This document shows, in pieces, positions 14,244-20,012 of a stretch of 20,012 nucleotides of DNA (the first letter of the stretch is position 1; every line of letters starts with the position of its first letter). Origin of the DNA: Pseudomonadota bacterium (GTDB taxonomy: Bacteria > Pseudomonadota > Alphaproteobacteria > Azospirillales > Azospirillaceae); assembly GCA_023416455.1 (NCBI GenBank), contig JAEZHQ010000171.1:1-20012 (forward strand), read 5' to 3'. The notes beneath the pieces are model-generated. The model did no database searches. It was not told where the DNA came from and saw nothing but the letters and a program-made list of their open reading frames with translations. A program made the position numbers and the translations under genes.

Positions 14244-15890
14244 TCACAACGCGCCGCGGCCCGCAAGCGTTTGGATGCGGTCAGCCGTGCGACAGGCAAT
14301 GGCCTGAATGGTCAGGGATGGGTTGACACCACCGACCGTCGGGAAGACCGAGCCGTCGCAGATCCACAAGTTGGGAATGTCCCAGCTTCGGCAGTCGGCG
14401 TTGACGACGCTGGAGGCCGGATCGCTGCCCATGCGGGCCGTCCCGTTCAGGTGGCAGGTGTCGTCCCGCTCCTCCCAGACATCGGTCGCCCCGGCGGCTT
14501 CCAGCGCCTGCCCCATGAAGCCGAGCGCGTGGCGGATCATCCGCTTGTCGTTGTCGCAGAAGGAATAGGTGACGCGGGCGACCGGCAGGCCGTAGCGGTC
14601 GGTTTCGTCGGCCAGCGTCACGCGGTTGCGCTCCTGCGGCAGGCATTCCCCGACCATCTTCAGCCCGACCTGGTGGTTGTACCGCTCCATCTGCTGCTTC
14701 AGCGCCTCGCCCCACAGGCTGCGCGACCCGGCCAGCGTGCGCGCCCAGACGATGGGCAGCGGCCCCTGGCTCATGTAGCAATAGCCGCCGAAGAAGTCCT
14801 TCCCCTCGTCGGCGTAGTTCCAGTGCTCGGTCACGGCGAGCGATGGGGGCGCCTTGTAGGACCGGACCTCCTCCGCCATGCAGCCCCAGACCGCTTGGTT
14901 GAGCTGCACCATCAGGTTGCGACCGACCAGGCCGGAGCTGTTGGCGAGCCCGTCCGGAAAGCGGTCGGTCGCCGAATTGAGGAGCAGGCGCGGCGTCTCG
15001 ATGGCGTAGCCGGCCACCACCACGTTGCGCGCCTTTTGGAACCGCCATTGCCCGTCGCGATGGTAATGCACCCCGGTGGCGAGGCCGGCCCGGTCGATCT
15101 CGATGCGGTCGACCATGGCGAGGTCGCGGATCTCCGCCCCCGCGGCCAGGGCGCGGGGAAGCCAGGTGTTGAGCACGCTCTGCTTGGCGTTGGTCGAGCA
15201 GCCCGACGTGCAGAAGCCCCGGTAGACGCAGGGCGGCGCCTTGCCGTGCGGCGAGGAGAGTGTGGCGATGGGGGTCGGCGCCCAATCGATGCCGAGCGCC
15301 TTCGCCCCCTTCGCCAGGACCAGGGCGGCGGCGTTCAGCTCATGCGGCCGGCGCGGGTAGCGCGGGCGCTTCGGCCCCCAGGGATAGGAGAGCGGCCCGG
15401 AGATCTGCAGCGTGCGCTCGACCTCCTCGTAATAGCGCCACATTTCCCGCCAGTCGATCGGCCAGTCGGCGCCGTAGCCGAGCGCGCTGCGCGACCGGAA
15501 CCACTCCGGCCGGAAGCGCAGCGACACCATGGCGTAATGCACCGTGCTGCCGCCGACCGAACGGCCGCTGTTGTTGTCGCCGAGCTTCAGCGGATCGTCG
15601 CCGTCGCACAGCCGGTCCTCGGTCCAGAACAGCTTCCTCTGCTCCGTCTCGTCGGAGGCGAAATCCTCCAGCGGCCGCCAATAGGGGCCAGCGTCGAAGG
15701 CCACGACGGAAAAGCCGGCCTCCGCCAGCTTGCAGGCCAGCGTCCCGCCGCCGGCGCCGGTGCCGACAATGGCGAAGTCCACCGCGTCCGCCTCGGCATA
15801 CTCCCGCATCGGGACCCAGCCGCCCTCGCGGAAGACGTCGGGCGCCCGGCCGTTCCTGGCGCGCGGGGTCTCCATGGGATCATCGGACAT
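14244..15890 (-). CDS. GMC-family FAD-dependent oxidoreductase (gluconate 2-dehydrogenase large-subunit-like)
   Basis: This 548-residue flavoprotein belongs to the glucose-methanol-choline family and oxidises a sugar, alcohol or keto-acid hydroxyl; the actual substrate is unknown. The FAD-binding motif Gly43-x-Gly45-x-x-Gly48 (AIVGTGAGGG) lies near the N-terminus. The active-site pair is visible as His480 (CHLNGTARMGSD) and Asn523 (GGVNPSLTI). A Cys-rich segment, CVYRGFCTSGCSTNAKQS, occurs in the middle, as in gluconate/sorbitol dehydrogenase-type members. There is no signal peptide. The ATG at 15890 is four bases after the stop of the subunit 3-like gene, so the two are almost certainly cotranscribed and form a complex. 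No cytochrome c subunit gene follows. Confidence 0.88.
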   Translation of the reverse strand: MSDDPMETPRARNGRAPDVFREGGWVPMREYAEADAVDFAIVGTGAGGGTLACKLAEAGFSVVAFDAGPYWRPLEDFASDETEQRKLFWTEDRLCDGDDPLKLGDNNSGRSVGGSTVHYAMVSLRFRPEWFRSRSALGYGADWPIDWREMWRYYEEVERTLQISGPLSYPWGPKRPRYPRRPHELNAAALVLAKGAKALGIDWAPTPIATLSSPHGKAPPCVYRGFCTSGCSTNAKQSVLNTWLPRALAAGAEIRDLAMVDRIEIDRAGLATGVHYHRDGQWRFQKARNVVVAGYAIETPRLLLNSATDRFPDGLANSSGLVGRNLMVQLNQAVWGCMAEEVRSYKAPPSLAVTEHWNYADEGKDFFGGYCYMSQGPLPIVWARTLAGSRSLWGEALKQQMERYNHQVGLKMVGECLPQERNRVTLADETDRYGLPVARVTYSFCDNDKRMIRHALGFMGQALEAAGATDVWEERDDTCHLNGTARMGSDPASSVVNADCRSWDIPNLWICDGSVFPTVGGVNPSLTIQAIACRTADRIQTLAGRGAL

Positions 15891-15894
15891 CCGG

Positions 15895-16557
15895 TCACCC
15901 GACACGGCGGTTCTCCTCCAACGCCACCGCCTCGCGGCCCGGCTTGGCCTCGCTGGCTTCCCAGGGGTCGCGCCGGTCGAAGCCCAAGCGGACATAGCCG
16001 CGCGGGCTGGCCGGCCCGCCGAAGCCAATCTCGTTCCAGGCGGTGGGGTGGCTGTAATAGGCCTCCAGAAGGTCGGGGAGCAGCCGTGAGGCGAAGAAGA
16101 GGCGGCTCGGCATGCCCTCCCAGGCGGGATCCTCCAGGCGTCCCTCCTGCATGGCGCGCAGCAGGGCGTCCTGTTGGTCGGGACCCAGCTCGTGGAACGG
16201 GTGGCCGTGCGCGTGATGGCACTCCGCGTCCAGCGCCCCGAGGCCGCGCCGCCACGCCTCGGCGATCGGCGGCAGCCGGACGTCGCGGTGACCGTCGCGG
16301 CGATCCTCTTGCAGACGCCGGTCGAGCAGGGCGGCGACCGGCACCGGGGCCGCGCATTCCGGCGCCTGCGGCACGATGCGGTCGCACACCGCCCTCAGCG
16401 TCCGCCACGCCGCGTCGTCGAACGCTCGGTGGGCCTCGGGCTCGACCGCCAGCCGCCGATCGATCACCGCGCGGGTCTTGTCGTTCCAGGACGCCCCATC
16501 CCGCTTGGCGAGCACGTCGTAGCCGGGATAACGGCCGGAGGTCGAGTCATTGGGCAT
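15895..16557 (-). CDS. Gluconate 2-dehydrogenase subunit 3 family protein
   Basis: This 220-residue protein has the family pattern AFDDAAWRTLRAVCDRIVPQ (about 45-64), a Pro-rich metal-loop-like segment, and the ending EAYYSHPTAWNEIGFGGPASPRGY (about 165-188). Subunit 3 proteins are small partners of GMC flavoproteins and are often needed for export or stability of the large subunit. Classical members carry a Tat signal that exports both proteins. Here the N-terminus (MPNDSTSGRYPGYDVL) has no twin-arginine motif and no hydrophobic stretch, so the pair is probably cytoplasmic or membrane-associated. The ATG at 16557 overlaps the upstream membrane-protein gene by eleven bases, and the GMC gene follows after four. 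Confidence 0.87.
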   Translation of the reverse strand: MPNDSTSGRYPGYDVLAKRDGASWNDKTRAVIDRRLAVEPEAHRAFDDAAWRTLRAVCDRIVPQAPECAAPVPVAALLDRRLQEDRRDGHRDVRLPPIAEAWRRGLGALDAECHHAHGHPFHELGPDQQDALLRAMQEGRLEDPAWEGMPSRLFFASRLLPDLLEAYYSHPTAWNEIGFGGPASPRGYVRLGFDRRDPWEASEAKPGREAVALEENRRVG

Positions 16558-17575
16558 GGCGCCGGTCCTCCTCCAGCGAAAGCGTCGCCAGTCCGGCGAG
16601 CGCCAGGGCGGTGTAGCTTGGCGGGGCGGGCAGGGGCGGCCCGTTCAGGATGTTCTGCGACCAGTTCCGCCAGCCGCCCATGTTTCGATGGATGCCGAAG
16701 GCGTGGAAGCCGACGCCAAGGAACCCGAGCCCGGCCGTGGCGCGCAGCCCCCAGCGCGCCGCCGTGGTCGGTCGGCCGGTCCCCGACAGCACCGTGCCGG
16801 CCAGCAGCGCCGCGCCCACCGGCGGCACGACCATCGGCAGGTACATGGCCGGATCGTGGAAAGCGCCGCGGAAATGCAGCAGCCCGGTTTCCGCGACGGT
16901 GCCCAGGATGCCGAGCGAAACCAGGGCCGCCAGGGCGTCGGGTCCTGGCACGCCGAGCACGCGCGGTGCCTCGCCCGGCCGGGTGTGGCGGACCCGTTCG
17001 GCGAAGAAGCCCAACAGGCCGGCCAGGGCGATGGCCGATGGGGCGCCGATGGGCGCGCCGTAGAACAGGTTCAGCCACGACAGCCCGCCTGGCCGCTTGG
17101 TGACGTTGAACAGGTGAAATCCGGTGCCGGCCATGCCGGTCAGGATGGCGCCGCCGTAGGTGATCCCGCGCGCGGCGTGTGCCCGCGGGCGGTTGTCGAG
17201 CGCCCCGAACAGGCTGACCCCGATGACCGCCGAGGACACGGCAAGCGGCGTGAACATGGCCGGGTTGTGGAATGACCCGCGGTAATGCTCGACCGCACTA
17301 TCGGCCAGCACCGCCAGCCCGAGAAGGGCAGCGCTACGGTTCAGGGCCTGGGCGACGCGCAGGGTGACCGACGGCGGACCCGCCGGCTTTGGCTGTGGTC
17401 GCGCACGCCGCCGCAGCGCCAGCACCGCTCCGGTCGCCAGCACCGCCAAGCCGGCCACGGCCCACTCATGCTGCCCCCTGGCACGCACCGCGCCGCCGCG
17501 CGCCGGGCGCCCGGGGCGATGACCGGGGCGTCCGGGAGCGGATGTCGCGGTGCGCGTCATTTCATCCATCGCCAT
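16547..17575 (-). CDS. Unnamed membrane protein made of two homologous halves with conserved histidines
   Basis: The product has 342 residues with about eight hydrophobic segments, and I do not recognise the family by name. It is an internal duplication. EHYRGSFHNPAM (96-107) recurs as LHFRGAFHDPAM (233-244), GTGFHLF (150-156) as GVGFHAF (287-293), and GG plus a W..N...G.P..AP segment recurs in both halves, at a constant 137-residue offset that shifts by two at the last block. The repeated histidines are His97/His234, His103/His240 and His154/His291. Such paired membrane histidines could bind heme b or metal, but that is inference. The ATG at 17575 has GGAGGG eight bases upstream and is preferred over a GTG at 17605. 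It overlaps the subunit 3 gene, so it probably serves the GMC complex as anchor or electron acceptor. Confidence 0.85.
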   Translation of the reverse strand: MAMDEMTRTATSAPGRPGHRPGRPARGGAVRARGQHEWAVAGLAVLATGAVLALRRRARPQPKPAGPPSVTLRVAQALNRSAALLGLAVLADSAVEHYRGSFHNPAMFTPLAVSSAVIGVSLFGALDNRPRAHAARGITYGGAILTGMAGTGFHLFNVTKRPGGLSWLNLFYGAPIGAPSAIALAGLLGFFAERVRHTRPGEAPRVLGVPGPDALAALVSLGILGTVAETGLLHFRGAFHDPAMYLPMVVPPVGAALLAGTVLSGTGRPTTAARWGLRATAGLGFLGVGFHAFGIHRNMGGWRNWSQNILNGPPLPAPPSYTALALAGLATLSLEEDRRHAQ

Positions 17576-17618
17576 CGCTATTTCCCTCCGCCATTTCGCG
17601 TGCACCCTCAGCCGCCCT

Positions 17619-19415
17619 TCAGTCCCGCCTGCCCGTCGGGAGCACGCTCGCCGCGACCTCCGCCGCGGTGTCCTTGAGCATGTCCCACACCTCCGGATCG
17701 CCCTTGGCGAGGGTCGCCATCATGGCGGCGGCGTTCTTCAGCGTGATGTGCGGCGGCAGCGGCGGCACGTTCGGGTCGGTGTAGGCTTCGATCAGGACCG
17801 GGCCGCGGGTCGCAAGCGCCTCATCCCACACGCGGCCGACATCGTCGGGCTTGTCGACGAACAGCCCTTTGAAGCCAAGCAGCCCGGCGTAGCGGGCATA
17901 GGGCATGTCCGGCAGTTGCTGCGACGCCTCGAACTTCGGATCGCCGGATTGCGCGCGCATCTCCCAGGTCACCTGGTTGAGGTCGCGGTTGTTCAGCACC
18001 AGCACGACGAAGCGCGGGTCGGCCCAGGTCTTCCAGTATTTCGACACGGTGATCAGGCCGTTTAGTCCATTCATCTGCATCGCGCCGTCACCGACGATGG
18101 CCAGCACCGGCCGGTCGGGATAGGCGAACTTGGCCGCGAGCGCATAGGGTATGCCCGGCCCCATCGTCGCCAAGCCGCCGCTGAGGCTCGCCTTCATGCC
18201 ACGGCGGATCTTGAGGTCGCGGGCGTACCAGTTGGTGCCCGAGCCGGTGTCGCAGCCGATGATCACGTCCGCCGGCAGGCGCGGCGACAGTTCCCAGAAG
18301 ACGCGTTGCGGGTTGAGCGGGACGGCCTCGGTCATGGCGCGCGCTTCGAGCGCCCGCCACCACTCCTTCACGCCGTCCTCAATCCTCAGCCGCCAGGTGC
18401 GGTCCGGCTTGCGCTGCAACAGCGGAATCAGAGCGCGCAGCGTGTCAGCGCTGTCGCCGACCAGGTTGACCTCCATAGGGTAGCGGATGCTCAGCATCTT
18501 CGGGTCGATGTCGATTTGCACGCCGCGCGCCTGCCCCTCCTTGGGCAGGAACTCCGAATAGGGGAAGCCGGAGCCCACCATCAGCAGCGTGTCGCAGTTC
18601 ATCATCATGTCCCAACTCGGCTTTGTGCCGAGCAGGCCGATGGAGCCGGTGACGAAGGGCAGGTCGTCGGGCACCGCCGCCTTGCCGAGCAGCGCCTTGG
18701 CGATGCCGGCGCCGAGGATGTCGGCCACCTCGATCACCGCGTCGGTGGCGTGCAGCGCCCCGGCGCCGACGAGGATCGCGACCTTCGAGCCGGCGTTCAG
18801 CGCGTCGGCGGCGCGGCGCAGGTCCTCGTCGGCCGGGCGCACCACCGGGGGCGAATAGCCGAGGCCGGAATGGATGGTGCCATGGGCGCGTGGCGGCGTT
18901 TCCACCGCGTCCATCTCCTGAACGTCCTTGGGCAGGATGATGCAGGTAACCGTGCGTTCCGCCCTGGCGATGCGCACCGCGCGGTCGACCAGATGGCGCA
19001 CCTGGGCCGGCGTGGCCGCCATGTGGACGTAGTCGCCGGCCACATCCTTGAACAAGGAGATCAGGTCGACCTCCTGCTGGTAGTGGCCGCCGAGCGCCGT
19101 CAGTGCCTGCTGGCCGACGATGGCGAGCACCGGCTGGTGGTCGAGCTTGGCGTCGTACAGGCCGTTCAGCAGGTGGATGGCGCCAGGGCCGGAGGTGGCC
19201 AGGCACACACCCAATTCGCCCGTGTACTTGGCGTGCGCGCTTGCCATGAAGGCTGCCATTTCCTCGTGGCGCACCTGCACGAAGTCGAAGCGGTCGCCGG
19301 CGCGGGCGAGCGCGCCGACCAGCCCGTTGATACCGTCGCCCGGGTAGCCGAAGACGCGCCGCACCCCCCACCCGGAAAGCCGGTTCCAGAAGAAATCGCT
19401 GACCTTGTCCGCCAT
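17619..19415 (-). CDS. Thiamine-diphosphate enzyme, pyruvate oxidase/dehydrogenase (quinone)-like
   Basis: This 598-residue member of the pyruvate oxidase / acetolactate synthase family has three domains. The N-terminal pyrimidine-binding domain carries RHEEMAAFMA (49-58) with the ThDP-activating Glu, and the central FAD/nucleotide-type domain lies at about 190-330. The C-terminal pyrophosphate-binding domain has the Gly442-Asp443-Gly444 ... Asn475-Asn476 metal motif. The overall pattern (HYQQEVDLISLFKDVAGDYV, WYARDLKIRRG) fits the widespread 'thiamine pyrophosphate-requiring' group close to PoxB, which oxidises pyruvate to acetate and reduces quinone. Substrate and acceptor are not proved by sequence. 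The start ATG at 19415 has GAGGGGG upstream. It is first of the four-gene unit, with 43 bases to the next gene. Confidence 0.88.
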   Translation of the reverse strand: MADKVSDFFWNRLSGWGVRRVFGYPGDGINGLVGALARAGDRFDFVQVRHEEMAAFMASAHAKYTGELGVCLATSGPGAIHLLNGLYDAKLDHQPVLAIVGQQALTALGGHYQQEVDLISLFKDVAGDYVHMAATPAQVRHLVDRAVRIARAERTVTCIILPKDVQEMDAVETPPRAHGTIHSGLGYSPPVVRPADEDLRRAADALNAGSKVAILVGAGALHATDAVIEVADILGAGIAKALLGKAAVPDDLPFVTGSIGLLGTKPSWDMMMNCDTLLMVGSGFPYSEFLPKEGQARGVQIDIDPKMLSIRYPMEVNLVGDSADTLRALIPLLQRKPDRTWRLRIEDGVKEWWRALEARAMTEAVPLNPQRVFWELSPRLPADVIIGCDTGSGTNWYARDLKIRRGMKASLSGGLATMGPGIPYALAAKFAYPDRPVLAIVGDGAMQMNGLNGLITVSKYWKTWADPRFVVLVLNNRDLNQVTWEMRAQSGDPKFEASQQLPDMPYARYAGLLGFKGLFVDKPDDVGRVWDEALATRGPVLIEAYTDPNVPPLPPHITLKNAAAMMATLAKGDPEVWDMLKDTAAEVAASVLPTGRRD

Positions 19416-19600
19416 GCTCGCCCCCTCAAGTCATTGCCAGGGATGTCTGCCTTGCTGCCTCAACGGTGATTGGCGAGGCCGGTTCGCTGGAAAGTGCATG
19501 CGTTTTCCATCGCCCTGGGCGGTGGACATGTCATAGGAACCGGCCCGAAGCCGGTGCGTTGGCCGGGCATCGGTGGCACGACCCAATGAGCGGCTGGAGC
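19416..19600. other. Short region between divergent genes
   Basis: These 185 bases separate the thiamine-diphosphate enzyme gene (minus) from the MR/MLE remnant (plus) and must contain the promoter of the four-gene unit. I see no convincing -35/-10 pair. A short stem accggc/gccggt with a 5-base loop lies near 19540-19556. The last 50-60 bases resemble the upstream region of the left MR/MLE gene. Confidence 0.5.
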
Positions 19601-19722
19601 GTGCACCCGCAAGCATCCAACGACACAGCCGGCATCGACCGGATCGGGGTCGAAACGTTCCGGGCCCCGACCGATCAACCCGAGGCCGACGGCACGCCGG
19701 CCTACGGCAGCGGGGGTTTCAT

Positions 19723-19755
19723 ACCGGCGGCGCATGAACGCGGAGCGCCGCCGGT
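19723..19755. repeat. Perfect 11-bp hairpin inside the MR/MLE remnant
   Basis: Accggcggcgc (19723-19733) and gcgccgccggt (19745-19755) are perfect inverted repeats around an 11-base loop. The block is absent from the left-hand copy of the gene. There is no T-run after it. Confidence 0.85.
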
Positions 19756-19766
19756 GAATCCCGACA

Positions 19767-19788
19767 GATCAATGCGATAGCATTGATC
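19767..19788. repeat. Perfect 9-bp hairpin with tetraloop inside the MR/MLE remnant
   Basis: Gatcaatgc (19767-19775), loop gata, gcattgatc (19780-19788). It follows the 11-bp hairpin after 11 bases and belongs to the same inserted block. The stem is AT-rich compared with its surroundings and is not followed by a T-run. Confidence 0.85.
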
Positions 19789-19807
19789 GAAAGGGTGATG
19801 CGGACGA

Positions 19808-20012
19808 CGCCTGATCGAACAGCTCACCGGCTGGACGCGGGACGGGCCGCCCGCGGTCAAGATGAAGATCGGCCGCGACGCGGCCCGCGACGTGGCGCGC
19901 GTGGCGCTGGCGCGCCGGGCGCTCGGCCCCGCCACCGACCTCTATGTGGACGCCAACGGCGCCTATGACCGCAAGCTGGCGCTGGCCCAGGCGGAACGCT
20001 TTGCCGAGCAGA
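19808..20012. repeat. Right arm of terminal inverted repeat
   Basis: This is the reverse complement of positions 1-205, with 201 of 205 bases identical and the last 127 bases (19886-20012) exact. Inside the remnant it restores the reading frame of the MR/MLE gene. Confidence 0.97.

Larger units (their letters stand above)
19601..20012 (+). pseudogene. Broken paralogue of the MR/MLE gene, 3' end outside window
   Basis: From the GTG at 19601 the frame encodes a relative of the left-hand gene's N-terminus (HPQA..., then RIGVETFRAPTDQPEADGT). It then jumps straight to PAYGSGGF, skipping 104 codons that the left copy has. After GGF an 87-base block containing two hairpins replaces the 18 bases of the left copy and introduces in-frame stops, the first at 19778-19780. 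Sequence from 19808 on matches the left gene again in the original frame, including K-M-K and VDANGAYD. The 5' part is diverged (52 of 63 aligned bases match just before the deletion), while the 3' part is nearly identical. The gene cannot make an enolase-superfamily enzyme. Confidence 0.85.

Noticed and set aside
14271..16616. Plus-strand open frame of about 781 codons
   Set aside because: It is antisense to the GMC and subunit 3 genes. The composition is shadow-like and no ribosome binding site or domain is visible.
1..20012. CRISPR arrays, tRNA or rRNA genes, and phage or defence genes
   Set aside because: No regularly spaced repeats, no tRNA cloverleaf or rRNA sequence and no recognisable phage or defence protein were seen. 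The only toxin-antitoxin trace is the dead vapBC pair.
1..20012. Circular element joined by terminal repeats
   Set aside because: The terminal copies are inverted, not direct, so the ends cannot be joined into a circle by simple overlap.

Overview
The window is GC-rich and densely coded. Every intact gene lies on the minus strand. The content suggests an aerobic alphaproteobacterium, probably Rhodospirillales and Azospirillum-like. That placement is inferred from gene content and composition and was not tested by any search.

Layout, in transcription order (right to left). (1) 19415-14244 carries four closely spaced genes: a thiamine-diphosphate enzyme of the pyruvate oxidase / acetolactate synthase type, an unnamed membrane protein made of two homologous halves with conserved histidines, a gluconate 2-dehydrogenase subunit 3-like protein, and a GMC-family FAD oxidoreductase. 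(2) After a 474-bp non-coding leader, 13769-1763 carries a twelve-gene respiratory operon: actABCDEF (alternative complex III, quinol:cytochrome c/oxidase oxidoreductase), a 171-residue membrane protein, a SCO copper chaperone, and coxB-coxA-coxC-coxD of a caa3-type oxidase. CoxB has a fused cytochrome c. CoxA has the YSHPxV helix-VI motif of A2-type oxidases. Almost every junction is a 4- or 8-base start/stop overlap. The natural reading is a short respiratory chain: flavin or ThDP dehydrogenases reduce quinone, alternative complex III oxidises quinol, and caa3 reduces oxygen.

(3) The left 1.75 kb is a gene graveyard. It holds a remnant of an IS3-type transposase OrfA, a duplicated inverted piece of that OrfA start, and a collapsed vapBC toxin-antitoxin pair in which both genes carry internal deletions. 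It then holds the start of a mandelate racemase / muconate lactonizing enzyme (MR/MLE) gene that runs off the window. (4) At the right end, on the plus strand, is a broken paralogue of the same MR/MLE gene. It has a 312-bp in-frame deletion between 11-bp repeats and an 87-bp replacement built from two perfect hairpins.

The two MR/MLE copies make the window ends inverted repeats of 205 bp with 4 mismatches. The outermost 127 bp are identical, and the mismatches begin at position 128. A 127-base exact end overlap is what a de Bruijn assembly with k=127 leaves at a repeat, so the window may be one whole contig ending in a collapsed repeat. The most interesting biology is the duplicated histidine-bearing membrane protein beside the GMC/subunit-3 pair. 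I read it as a candidate uncharacterised membrane partner for a dehydrogenase feeding this respiratory chain.
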